This document shows positions 22,678 to 34,034 of a stretch of 64,000 nucleotides of DNA, in pieces. The stretch is from assembly GCF_014805625.2 (NCBI RefSeq), contig NW_023998416.1, forward strand, positions 12,402,472 through 12,466,471, read 5' to 3'. Origin of the DNA: Glossina fuscipes (lineage: Eukaryota > Arthropoda > Insecta > Diptera > Glossinidae). The notes under the pieces were generated by a model. That model had not been told where the DNA came from. It saw only the letters and a list, made by a program, of their open reading frames with translations, and searched no databases. Made by a program: the position numbers and the translations under genes. How positions within the stretch are numbered: the first letter of the stretch is position 1; the number at the start of each line of letters is the position of its first letter.

Positions 22678-23348
22678 CTAGAAAACAACTCAAGAGTTTA
22701 TCTAAAGAAAACAATTAATAGAAACACTCCATTCAATCTTTAACGCATAAAAGTATAATTAGTGGAAACTCTTTTATGCATTAGGAGCATCTTTGCAAGC
22801 CCGTTTTTATAGCTATACCTCCTAAATAAACCAAACTCAAAGGCCATCTTTACAAAAATGAAGACCTTTTATCCTCTTAGTATTAAACAATTATTTATTA
22901 ATAGGTTCTGAGAAAGTTAAGTTAAAATATTTTCTTTTTTAGATTAATTATTTTATGTATTCAGTATAATTGCCTAATCCAATGCCTTATTGTTCAGATT
23001 GATATGAAATAATATTTAACTAAACAGATAAAGTTTTCTTTTTTTTTTTGTTTTTAAATACGTAAAAGTTTTATGTAATTTGTAGATATAATTTAATTTG
23101 TCATCAAAAATAAAATCAAAAACAGAAATAAATGTTTGTGAAAATCCACGTAATCAGCGCGATTCGTTTTCCACATTGAATCGCGCTATTTAGCTATTAA
23201 TTAACCAAAACATGGAAATTGCAAAAAAATAGTCAATCTAGTGGAATATAAAAACTTGTTGATAATTAATCAAATGCACACAATAAATTAATTATCATTT
23301 TCGATTTAAAGACTAAAAAGTTTTGTTTTTTTGCAAAAACAAAAGCTC
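22678..23348. other. Noncoding, unassigned
   Basis: No gene. Holds a perfect 10-bp stem-loop at 23156-23187 (separate entry) and a T-run near 23040. Confidence 0.4.
23156..23187. repeat. Perfect 10-bp inverted repeat (stem-loop)
   Basis: AGCGCGATTC at 23156-23165 and GAATCGCGCT at 23178-23187 are exact reverse complements around a 12-base loop. The stem is GC-rich in AT-rich surroundings. Confidence 0.8.
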
Positions 23349-23349
23349 T

Positions 23350-23500
23350 CGCTTTTATACTCACCTCCCAAGGGTGAAGGTATAATCAACTTACCGAAAG
23401 GTTTCCAATGCGTAGAAGGCAACTTCAGAGATCTCATAAAATACTTAGATTCTTGAGCGATGTCAAATTCCTAACCGATGTAAGCATGTCCGTTTGCCTG
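23350..23500 (-). mobile_element. mini-me-type element M1, 3' fragment
   Basis: On the minus strand one reads AAACGGACATGCTTACATCG, TTTTATGAGATCTCTGAAGT, GCCTTCTACGCATTGGAAAC and ends in CCTTGGGAGGTGAGTATAAA. The order and terminal GAGTATAAA match M1 3' ends. Confidence 0.65.
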
Positions 23501-23639
23501 GTCACAAACATGAATATATCGGTTGCAAATTTCGTGAAAACATGGGGAGATCATACACGTTGGTTGGTATTAGAAAATAGGTCAAAACGATGGTAGGAAA
23601 CGCTCACAGAACTACGTAAGCTGAGAATACGTCTATTTT

Positions 23640-23765
23640 CAAAAGACTTGTCTCTTACATGGTATTGCTATCTGGCCTCCGAAGCCTCCTTCTTGAACTG
23701 CTGCAATCATTCTGACAAAATGAATACATCCTGATGCGTTAATGGTCGCTGTAGAAGGTGATGAA
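23640..23765 (+). mobile_element. mini-me-type element M1, 3' fragment
   Basis: CTGGCCTCCGAAGCCTCCTT, TTGAACTGCTGCAATCATTC, TGACAAAATGAATACATCC is the M1 3' core and tail, without a clear GAC tract. The 109-residue minus-strand open frame (23639-23968) is a shadow across this repeat. Confidence 0.55.
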
Positions 23766-24648
23766 AAGCGATCGAAAGAGATCTTAACAGTTACCCTAAC
23801 CCTTGGAGATTTCAGTTCTGAGACTTTATCTCTTCTCTTCGTCATACTTCCAGTTTGTCTGTTTTTCCTAATCGTTGCATTAATCGGTACCGCGTAAACC
23901 AATTTATACAGACTCTGCGAAGGGGTGAGGAAAACTTTGCATTGTGTTCTGCGCGAATATGCGGCCATCTGCGGAGTTAGATATTAAGTATTTGGCGAAT
24001 GGAGCTACGCACAGAAGAAGTTGGTCCGATTCATAAAAACCCTAACAATGGACTTGGGCATTTTAGCCCCGATGGCCGTGATGCCCGCGATTGCTCACTA
24101 CAATGCGATTATAACACATACACGCATTTATTATTGTGCTTTGCAAAGATTCCTTCAAAAAACTAGTTTTAATAACTGAACGAAGATGTACTCGTGTAAC
24201 CCCTTGAAATTCATCATTCGCCACTTGCTTTCCTATGAGTTATAATGAACTCATTGTGCAAATAATTTTTCATATAATGGAAAGAAGCAAGCTTTTTTTT
24301 TTATTTTTTTATATTTTTTTTTGTTTTGTTTGTTATTATTTCGCATATATTCAATTATTACAAGAGTTATTAAAATTATTACAATTCTGTTCTCCATGGC
24401 AACATTATTACTATGTTTTATTTGCTATAATATGAGAATTATTCATGTTTGTGTGCACATATTGTTTTCTGCTGGTTTTGCTATTTTTAAAGGTTCATTA
24501 ATTGTTTTAATTATAATATACAAATGCATCGAAGCATGTAGTGTAAAACAAAATAAGCAAAAACAACTATAAAAATTGAAAGCAATATAGATATATATAA
24601 ATATATATATGTATATAGCAACATATATATCAACATATATAAATATAG

Positions 24649-24681
<33 letters not shown>

Positions 24682-25380
24682 TATATGACGCAACTTATTG
24701 TTTAATACAATATTACAATCATATCCATTATGTATAACATACATAACAAGTATATGTACATGCATATGCAAGTAATTGATGATGAAATATTAATGTTATA
24801 ATTAAAAGGCATTATTACATGACAGGGAAAAACATTAAAGAGCATATCTTGATTTAATGAAAAGCTTATAAATATGGTGATGTAAAATTTACTTATTGAA
24901 TATGTTCGCTAGACAATGGCAAATCCTCAAATTTCAAGATAATTTAATCTGCTACGTCGAAAATATCGACATCCATGTTGACAATCCATTGTACGAACTT
25001 ATCAGAATTTTCTAAACATTAATTTACATTTCATAAAAGAACTTATAAACTAAATTATAGTAGTGTAGGCGCAAAACATTTTCACATGTATATAATAAAT
25101 GAATTAACTCAGGATAATAGATATTGCTTGTTCAATTGTTGTTGTTTCAATTTATTATTTAAATTAAAAACTTTTAGTTTCTCTCAAATTTATTAATATA
25201 ATATAATATTTAGGTATATACCTAAAACATGGGTTGAAAGACAACAACGTTATGCTTTAATGACTACAAAGTGTTATCAGAAAGTAAGCGCAAATAAGGC
25301 ACACTTCTAATTAAGACGTGGATCAAATTTGTTTTTGCAACATTTTGTTTGGATCATGCGATTATTTGTAAAAAAAAAAC
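23766..25380. other. Noncoding host-like DNA with long TA repeat
   Basis: No gene. A less AT-rich patch at about 24000-24130 contains TTAGCCCCGATGGCCGTGAT bracketed by GGGCAT and ATGCCC, and may be part of an unidentified repeat. A compound (TA)n tract is listed separately. Confidence 0.4.
24585..24687. repeat. Compound (TA)n microsatellite
   Basis: About 100 bases of alternating A/T with occasional G or C, including a pure run at about 24648-24675. Confidence 0.9.
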
Positions 25381-25382
25381 AT

Positions 25383-25850
25383 TATTTAAATCTTTTCCAC
25401 GACAAATCTAACAAGGATACGTTTAGCATAATTTTTAATGACTTGTTTGCGCATAGCGGGCAATAGCTTGATTATAACTTGTCGAATGATTGTGTTCAAG
25501 ACACCAAGAGTTTGAGGATTGTTCGCATAACTGTGATACTTTGCGCAACCTAACAAAAAGAATGTCTCACGTTGGGAAATCACAACATCCAGGGGGCTAG
25601 CTCAAATAGGCATTTTTGCATATTATGCGGAAATTGAACTTTTCTGAGTTGAACTATTTTGTTGAAACCTCATATCGTCTAAGTCGAGATCATCCAATTT
25701 GTACGGCAAAGAATTGCGCGTTTTTGTGACGATCTCAATTGGCATTTTCAGCCCACAATTCCCGCCTAAAGGTTAATTTTTGGTCACTCTGAAATCATTA
25801 ACGGGCAGCAAATGGAATTTGTTAACTTCAAAGGTCTAATTGTCCTTAAT
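25383..25850 (-). pseudogene. Degraded Tc1/mariner-superfamily transposase, C-terminal part
   Basis: On the minus strand the frame ending at 25386 contains KYHSYANNPQTLGVLNTIIR and further on PAMRKQVIKNYAKRI. Upstream in the same frame, past two stop codons, come DLDLDDMRFQQNSSTQ and VTKTRNSLP. These correspond to the LxDMWFQQDGATxH, VYADxPQTxxxLKxxIR and IENxxxR blocks of a DDE transposase family common in insects (DDE_3-like, Tc1/mariner superfamily). The glutamine-aspartate block is damaged. A second relic of the same family lies at 27960-28285 in the opposite orientation. Confidence 0.65.
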
Positions 25851-26928
25851 TACGAAGCCCTTTAAGCAAATATGAGTTTATTCCACGCACGCCAAACGTA
25901 GCCGGAATGGACACATTATTTTTGTAACAAATTTGAACAAGTCTTATACGCCGTACAATTTTGTATATTTTCCCCAAAAAGTTGGGCAAACAATACTGAA
26001 CGCATGTTGCTGTTAAGACAGGAGTTTCTCGTTAGTTGCATTAACAGTTTTTCTAAGAAGTGCAACACACGTTCTAAAAATGTCGGTTATAAGTTTACTG
26101 AGTAACTAAACTTTATCCATTTACTTTCGTGTCCGATCAACGTTGGGTTATTTGATCAAAAAAAAAAAAATAAAGTAAATACATTTTTTTTTTTTTTCAT
26201 TTTCATATTCTCGGGTGAGAACTAGAGATCGATGATATTTGGTCTGTGGCAAGATAACTTAAACAAATAAAAATAACTTGGAAAAAAAGTACAATGACTT
26301 GCGTGAAAGGCATAGTTAACTCATAACAGATAAAAAGCTAATCGCTATGGATACAAAATATAAAAATTTTATAATATAATATAATAATGATAGCAAATAA
26401 TAGTATTATGAATAAAAACATTTTCAATGCATTAATTTTGTATGCATTAATAATTTGTGTTTATCTACTCCGGGCGTGCACATATTTATTTTGGGTTTTT
26501 CTTCTTTATTCGATTTTAATTTTAATTGAAACATTTTTTGTTTCGTGCATTTATTTTATTACTTTTTGGCTACATTTAGTTTTTATAATAATGTTAAGAA
26601 TTTCAATTAAGCTGATATTTTAAATTTATAATTGAATTTCACTGCATATGTTAATAAATTACTAAGCAAACACATAAATCCTACGGCTTTAAAGAATATG
26701 TCGACAATTTTGGTTCGGTGATGCGTTGAAAATTCACTTTCTATTGTACAACGCTTAAATTCTTTGAGGTGTTCTTGCCTTGAATGCGAATCATAAGTGC
26801 TTGGTTATATCCATAGATATTTAGCTTCCATTCCAATATTAGAATATAGCATGAATTCCTCTTACTTGAACTTACTTCCGGAGATGTAAATTCTTCTTCT
26901 CTTTTAATTGCTGGATGTTGAATAGAAA
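25851..26928. other. Noncoding, unassigned
   Basis: No gene. Poly-A and poly-T near 26158-26198. The hydrophobic open frame at 26387-26623 derives from T-rich DNA and has no supporting motif. Confidence 0.4.
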
Positions 26929-26929
26929 A

Positions 26930-27085
26930 ATACAAGACGGACAGACAAACTTACATCGATTCAGAAAGTGATTTTGATCTGTTCGGTATTATAGAAGGTG
27001 ACACTATCTCAAGTCCTTTTGGGTGTTGCACATTTGCGAAAAGACGTAATATACTCCTGTACCAAAAGTGATGCAGAGTAAGAAG
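26930..27085 (+). mobile_element. Second-type short element M2, 3' half
   Basis: ACAAGACGGACAGACAAACT, TTACATCGATTCAGAAAGTG, CTCAAGTCCTTTTGGGTGTT, GACGTAATATACTCCTGTAC and CAAAAGTGATGCAGAGTA: the M2 tail order with a worn terminal inverted phrase. Confidence 0.65.
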
Positions 27086-27955
27086 ACAGCAAACTCTTTC
27101 CAGAAGTTTAGTCCATTTCGAAAATTAATTGTTTTAAACTGAATTGAAAACGCATAACACAACATTGAACTGTCACCGCTCTCTCGCGGTATAGTATGAC
27201 TTAGCCGGATTAGTGTTACTAAGGTTACACGAGTATTGGATATATCTATTTATATGCCATGAACTTTTTCTTTCCTTTGATCTAATGTTTTTTATACAAT
27301 TTATGAGCTTTCGAACGGAAACAGGAAAGAGCATACCGGCCATTAGTTTTTGCTTTGCAGAAGAATTTGAAATTTATTAAAATTTTAGGCACGCGAATAA
27401 CTTTTTTTTTTAAAAACAAAAAACACAATGTTTTTCAAACATATCTATTTATTTGCCATAAATTTTAGCAAAACTCATTCTTCCCACGCTTATTAACACA
27501 TCTACATTTTTTATTTTTATTTTTATTTTTTTTTATTTTTTGTCTGCTCGTTCTCCTGCCTCTTTTATACATTCTATTTATATGGAAATTTTATTATATT
27601 TTTATCAAATAAAAAACAAACAAACAAAAAAAAGATAAGCATAATTTTAGCGGCGATCAATTAAAGTTATCGTTTAATTATTATTTCATTTTTATTATCA
27701 GGTTTTTTTTTTTTTTCAAAATTTATTGTCTGCAAGATAAATTATTTTGAATACAATACGAAAGGTAGATTAATTTTTCGAAGAAGTTAGGAGCTAAAAA
27801 CATTACAATTGGCATCGATTTTCGCCCTATCTATCTATACACTGTTACATAAAAATTTTGAAATACAAGTTAGTTCTTGTTTTCATAGTATTTCTGAATT
27901 AATATCTGAAATCAATATAGAGAAAATATTGGATAAAAAACTCACTGTTTTTCTT
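27086..27955. other. Noncoding, unassigned
   Basis: No gene. T-rich runs near 27505-27540 and 27704-27716, and AAACAAACAAACAAAAAAAA near 27613. Confidence 0.4.
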
Positions 27956-28285
27956 GACAGGACAAAATGTCTTGATTTCAATTTGGGCGATGTGCGATTG
28001 CAATAAAATGGTGCAACACGACGTATTTCTTACGACACAATCAATATAATGAGAGAAAAAGTTCAACGATCGTGTAATCTCCAAAAATCTCCCATGCGAA
28101 CTTGCCGGGTAAATCATGCGATATTACGCTATTTGTCTTTTTTACTTTGGGGTTATGTTATGGAACATTAGCTTACACCAATTTCGTAATGACTTGATTT
28201 TCCAAGAGTGTTCGTGTCATTGCTGAAGTAAGAGTAGAGCAGTTTTCCGGTGTTCCGAGATTAAAATCATTGAAATCATTTTAAA
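27956..28285 (+). pseudogene. Degraded Tc1/mariner-superfamily transposase fragment
   Basis: One frame reads CLDFNLGDVRLQ, a stop, then NGATRRISYDTINIMREK, and after small shifts LLWGYVM and VRVIAEVRVEQFSGV. The family order is DMWFQQDGATxHTA, then RSCDLTPLDFFLWGYV, then IRRVIAEI. At least two frameshifts and several stops make it nonfunctional. Same family as 25383-25850. The open frame at 27809-28006 ends inside it. Confidence 0.65.
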
Positions 28286-29400
28286 ATAAAAATAACACGA
28301 ACCAATATCTAAAATAAAAGAAAATTCTCGTCGACATCTTTTATCGCTTGGCTTTTATTCCAAATTAGGGAAAGTACTTATTTCACGACCCTATGGTTTA
28401 TCTTAACAGGAGAAAAATGTCTGCGAGAAATTTTGAAGAATTAAATTATTTCGTATTGAGTGAGTGTATTAAAAATTCGACCTAAGACAAACGTAATCTC
28501 ATATTAACATCAACATATCTCTGTTAATCTCTCTCGCTGTCTATTTCTAACGCCTGCATATTTAACGAATAAATTTTAACATAATTTAAACATTTTATTC
28601 GTTTCAGTTTAGCATTATTATCTTTAATTTCGCAAAATACTGACTAGAGTTCATTGCTATTGTTAGGCGTGGTTTTGAGCTTGAACTTTTTTTACTTTTA
28701 TTTTTCGCTGATTCATTAAAATTTCATTTAAACTTTTTTTCTTTTTTTTTTTTTTAATTTATTACTTTTGAAGGGGATTAATCAGTGATTTTTTTTTTCT
28801 GCTATTTGCATATTTCATTATATCTGCGTGGGTGTTAACAACTGCCCCTGAACCAAATGAATGCATACCCACATATATACGTACATGCACGTATAATGTA
28901 TTGAATTTCAATGATAGTTAGACTTAAAAAAAAAGAAAAAGCCAGTTGCTGGTTGGTGTGCGAGCACGTATGCTGGAATACGAGATTAGGCGACTTTGAA
29001 TGTAAAAAAGCATAATAATAATACTTTTTTTTTTTTTTTTAATAAGGAAAGATATTATTTTAATCGCACGTATATTCCATTAAAAATAAAAAAATAATTT
29101 TAATTAAGCGAACGTTTGTTAGTATTTCTGTACATAAATATAATACATCATAAATATAATGCATCATAGAGACTCATTAAAAAATTGCAGAATCATTTGA
29201 AATATTTTCCGGAAAATCAGTTTAGACTGGTATACGACATTTATTTGAACTAAATTATTGGTAGTAGTGGAAATGCTATGTTTGTGTGCAAGTCAGGCGA
29301 TATTGTCTACTATTGTGTACCTATTTAAAAAAAAACTTGATCCGATTCGATTAGATTAGCTTTAATGATAGTAGACTTATGCTCTTAAAAATAAAGGTAA
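28286..29400. other. Noncoding, unassigned
   Basis: No gene. Poly-T runs near 28740-28755 and 29025-29040. Ordinary AT-rich DNA. Confidence 0.4.
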
Positions 29401-29403
29401 CAA

Positions 29404-29655
29404 ACATGAGTAACATGGCAGGTAAGATCCGCGACTACCCAGTCAGTATTCCTGAGTTCAAATCTGAAGCGCGGCGAAGTTTACTTTCCTCGTAGCTATA
29501 GTGACCGCTCAGCTGATTACTGGAGGGTTACTAGCCTATGACTAACGGCTGCGTATCCCTTTCTTTTTCCGCAATTCTTTCTGACCGCGACTGTATTACG
29601 CGCATAGAGGATATAAGCGATTGGTTCATATTGAAAAAAAAAAAAAAATAAATTT
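29404..29655 (+). mobile_element. tRNA-like SINE, best copy
   Basis: The head contains TGGCAGGTAAGA (A-box-like) at 29416 and GAGTTCAAATCT (B-box-like, cf. GGTTCRANTCC) at 29454, spaced as in a tRNA-derived promoter. The body reads GTAGCTATAGTGACCGCTCA, then a pyrimidine stretch and GTATTACGCGCATAGAGGAT, ATAAGCGATTGGTT, and it ends in a poly-A run. Copies at 57.8 kb (head and body) and 7.8 kb (tail) share the order. About 250 bp, no open frame, transcribed by Pol III if active. The family name is unknown to me. Confidence 0.6.
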
Positions 29656-31878
29656 TAAAAACGTTGTTAATTTACTGAATGTGCAACAACTCCCTTATAT
29701 TCAAGTATCTTCAAATTGTTCTCGTGGCGTTGCATTATTCTAGCAGAAAAAAGTGTTTTTAGCAATTTTTTTCGGGGGAAGAGGCTGAGTAATTGAATAA
29801 TAATACGCGAAGAAATTATTATGCGTATATTTACAAAAATAATTTGGAAAAATGGCAACACCTGAGTCATTCTAGCGAGGCGCTTTAAGATTGGAAAGCA
29901 ATAGCCGTACTTGTCCAAATATGAATCTAAAAACAAATCACTTGATCTACATGATTGACATGGCTATAGCAAGTGCTTTTAAAAAGGTTACCCAGATTAC
30001 GAAATTTACTCAACAAATCAAACCGTACCAATTTTTAATTGTCATAAGAGTAAGAACACCAACTCGCAAAATTTATAAACATTTTTAATAATACAATAGT
30101 GGCAGCAATAAATTTTTTTTTTAAATTCGTACACCACAAGGCGGAGGAAATTTGGCTTTTCACTTTCCCTATTGAACATCATTTCTGCGCTGCATAATTA
30201 GCTTAGCTCCACTTTTTTTTAAAAGATAATCCAAGTGAGAGTGCATATTTCTGCCGTCTGCCGCAAATCGGTTGGGGAAAAGCTTCTAGCTTCACGTCTG
30301 TTCAACGGTTCATTCGTTGAAGCCATGATAATCTTTTTGATGTTTGCTTAGAAATACATTTAACTGAATGTAAATGTTTCCCAAAGACGTCTGTTACGGA
30401 ATTCGAGAAGTTAGAAATCAACATACGAAAGATATTTGGCTTTAACATCTCACTAGGCTTTTTTCTTGATACTGTATTATTTTCGAAGTACTTTGGAATA
30501 AGCGGGAATCAAAATTCTCGTACAGGTATTGGATTTCTTCAATATACTGCAAGCAGTGCGAAAAGTAGAAGGACTAACATATTCGTGCTGTTTCGCATTA
30601 TTATTAAATTAAGTAAGGATTTTGTTTCGGTTAGTTATAAGTGGAATTCCGGATTTGAAAACACACTTTTCTTATCGAAAAACAATTTCAGTTCTTCTTC
30701 TTCTTGCGCTCATTGCGAAGATCTCTTTATAGGCCTTAGAAAAGTTGTAGGTGAGGTTTGGTATTCTTTTATTATTATTATATTATTTCTTTACATTTCG
30801 TTAGTAAATTTCATCCAAATCGATGTCTTATGATTTCTTGCGTGTTATACGTCCCACATCTTTTTTTCGAAATCTATTTACCCCATATGTTACATGCTCA
30901 CTACGTTTGACAAGAAGTCAGTACCAGCCAGTGCTAATGTCTCTTCTCTAATGTCTTCTAAGTTAACAAAAATAAGTTTTTATTCTTATGTAGACTTACT
31001 TCTTGACCGTAATTCAATCAAGTCAAAATGTGATGATATCAAAAGTGGATGATTAAGATTTTCTATTAAATTTTTGTAAACTTTTTCTTGATTATTTCAT
31101 TAAGATCTAATCAATATTACGTTAAGCATTCGCCAAGTCCTACAAAGTTTTTATCAAAAGCGATAGAAAATTATTATATAATAACTCATTAATTTTTAGC
31201 AGAATTCTTTTCCTTCATCCTTCTATGGACATCAAGGCGCAGACAATTTAATTGTAATAAATGAGCACGGCACACAGCAACAGTAATAGCAAGAATTATA
31301 AGGAAAACTCTTATATAGAACATCATCAATTCCACTTTGAAAATTTCTGAAAAGTGAATAAATAGTATCACCGGCAACAATAAGCTTGCATTCTACCATG
31401 CGCCAGCTAGCCAGCTAACAAGCTAACTATCAAACAAATGTACAAGTTGAATGAGAGAGAGTATGTATTGAGAGTTATCTAAAAAGAAAACCATAAATAG
31501 AAAAGTTTTTGGCGTCTGCTTTAATGCATTTAACGAAATTCCTTCCTAAGCATTACTTACCCCACGCCACCTGATTGTTCTTCACTTCAATTTAATAGTT
31601 TTTATCCTATCATGTACACTACACACATTTACCGAAAATATCATTTATTTATTGTGCTTTGTCATTTTGACAGTTTAGTTTAGTTAAGCTGTGCGTAATT
31701 AGTTGCGAACTCTAAGCATGATTTTTCCATTTTAATATTGTGCACTTAATGGTAACATAAACGCGGAATAAGTAAGACTACGTCTCGTTTCTCTATTCCC
31801 TCTGCTACTTTTCTTTTCAACTATCTATTGTTTTGTGCTGGCCATTCTGTTGGCTTAGTGTCAAGATATTACAATAAA

Positions 31879-31883
<5 letters not shown>

Positions 31884-31918
<35 letters not shown>
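31884..31918. repeat. (TA)n microsatellite
   Basis: Uninterrupted alternating A/T. Confidence 0.9.
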
Positions 31919-31922
<4 letters not shown>

Positions 31923-32739
31923 TGAATAAAACAAAGAGACACATTTAAAATTCTAACGAAATTGAATAGAGAGAAATAATTAATGTATATTCATGACCGT
32001 AAATTGAGTTGAAATGATGTTAAAATGTTAGACTACATTATATAAAGGAAAGCGGAAAAAAAGGAAAAGAAAGCAAAAAAAAAAAAAAACAAGAGAAAAC
32101 AGATGCAAACGAATAAGAAAGTTGTATACGCCATTCTAAGCAATCTGTTAGATGGCCCTAGGAGGAAGCTTCTTATCCATATATCTTAGCTAAACATCCG
32201 TTGCAATCGTTTCTTCTTGGTTATGGGCCTTACTGCTGTACCGAATTTGTTGGTTAGTGCTGCTCCAATGCTTAAAGTAATTGTTTTAATTGATTCTAAA
32301 CTCGAGTTATTTACAAAGTTTGGGACTAAAGATTCAGCTAAGCATGTTAGGTAAAATTTTCTTATAGAAAGTACAAAATACTCCTATAAACTCTCTTACA
32401 CTTACAGCGAAAGCGACTAGTATTGGGTAGGAGGGTCATTGCTTGAGCTTGATTGAGCTACCAGGTTTAAGTTATCGAAAAATTTTTCATCTCAAGTCAA
32501 AGTGCGCAGCGTGTAGATGTGGGCGATTTCAAGCGACCATAGGGACGCCTAAGCCATGCTGCGCATAGATTATATCGTTATAATCGTTAATCGTACGTTC
32601 ACGGAGATTTCGTATATGCGTTGTTAGCTACTTTTAAATATCTCGCGGTCGGGAGCCTTATCTTCTTGGTTTATTGATCATTGTAATCTTAATTCACTCC
32701 TTACTCCTCTCTGCTTAAATTAAACAAAAGGAAAAACAA

Positions 32740-32755
32740 AGCTAGGCGCCTAGCT
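32740..32755. repeat. Perfect 16-bp palindrome
   Basis: AGCTAGGCGCCTAGCT is its own reverse complement, with no loop. Confidence 0.8.
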
Positions 32756-33576
32756 GCTCGCTTACCGAAACCTAGATGTCCGTCCGATCAGTGAACTTGA
32801 TGACATGTGAAGGTTTAATGATAGGTCTAACGAAATTGCAAACATTTTTCAACCTTCAACTGTCTTTTTTGTTATGAAGGATAGATTGTGCCATGTAAAA
32901 GTTGTTTAGTCCAGAAGAAGTATAAAAACAATTTTATCGCTTTTTTAAAAGATCCCGTCTCTTGCCGGTTCACAATAAAAAAGACAGGTAGGCAAAGTAG
33001 TTTGCTTTGCGCATCGAAGATATTCGAATAATGTCAATAAATTTTTATGTTGAATGACGGACTTCAATGACGGACTATGATGTAACGATTTCCCTAAAAC
33101 TCTTCTTGCCTGCCTACCTTTAGTTTTCGCTTAAATTAACAAGGAAAGGGAAAACTTCATTTAAACCGTCGGCGTTTGTTTTTTTGCTCATTTTTCCTTT
33201 ATCGAGACCACGAAGAATGGCTGGGGGTGACAAAGTTTTTATGCAAAATTGTAAAATGATTGGAAGTTTTTCGTTTTCTCTTTCACTCTTTATGCAAAGT
33301 TTTATAAAAATGATGGTCAATCGTATAAAAAATTGAACAAAATTTTGGGTACTTTTCATTATTGATACATACTTTGCTTTTATGTATTTCACATGCAGTA
33401 GATATTGTCAACGCGTATCGATGCCATTTTAAATGCATGGGTTTACATCCACGTTTACGAACAAATAGATATGTTGTGTTTGTGGTTTATGTTTGAAGTA
33501 CATTTTTAATGGTTTTTAAATTGTACACTTGTGTATTATTTTTGTTCTTCGCTTTGGATTGCGTAACTGTTTACGC

Positions 33577-34034
33577 TTGTTTGTTTGTTTGTTTGTTTGT
33601 TTGNNNNNNNNNNNNNNNNNNNNNNNNNNNNNNNNNNNNNNNNNNNNNNNNNNNNNNNNNNNNNNNNNNNNNNNNNNNNNNNNNNNNNNNNNNNNNNNNN
33701 NNNNNNNNNNNNNNNNNNNNNNNNNNNNNNNNNNNNNNNNNNNNNNNNNNNNNNNNNNNNNNNNNNNNNNNNNNNNNNNNNNNNNNNNNNNNNNNNNNNN
33801 NNNNNNNNNNNNNNNNNNNNNNNNNNNNNNNNNNNNNNNNNNNNNNNNNNNNNNNNNNNNNNNNNNNNNNNNNNNNNNNNNNNNNNNNNNNNNNNNNNNN
33901 NNNNNNNNNNNNNNNNNNNNNNNNNNNNNNNNNNNNNNNNNNNNNNNNNNNNNNNNNNNNNNNNNNNNNNNNNNNNNNNNNNNNNNNNNNNNNNNNNNNN
34001 NNNTTGTTTGTTTGTTTGTTTGCTTGTTTGAATA
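33577..34034 (+). repeat. (TTTG)n array interrupted by assembly gap
   Basis: Both sides of the gap are TTTG units (about six on the left, five or six on the right, one as CTTG). The array evidently broke the assembly. Confidence 0.85.
33604..34003. other. Assembly gap, 400 N
   Basis: Exactly 400 undetermined bases. The round number suggests an estimated or arbitrary size. The open frames crossing it are artefacts of the Ns. Confidence 0.98.

Larger units (their letters stand above)
29656..33576. other. Noncoding, unassigned
   Basis: No gene or clear element. A (TA)n microsatellite lies at 31884-31918, A-rich DNA at about 32075-32092 and a perfect 16-bp palindrome at 32740-32755. A donor-like GGG|GTAAGTAATG on the minus strand near 31560 has no partner acceptor that I can see. 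Confidence 0.4.

Noticed and set aside
23639..23968. 109-residue minus-strand open frame
   Set aside because: Overlaps an M1 fragment in antisense and has no recognisable domain.
30670..30760. Possible exon between a TTTCAG and a TAG|GTGAGG
   Set aside because: The acceptor lacks a pyrimidine tract and the donor is weak; the open frame across it is short.
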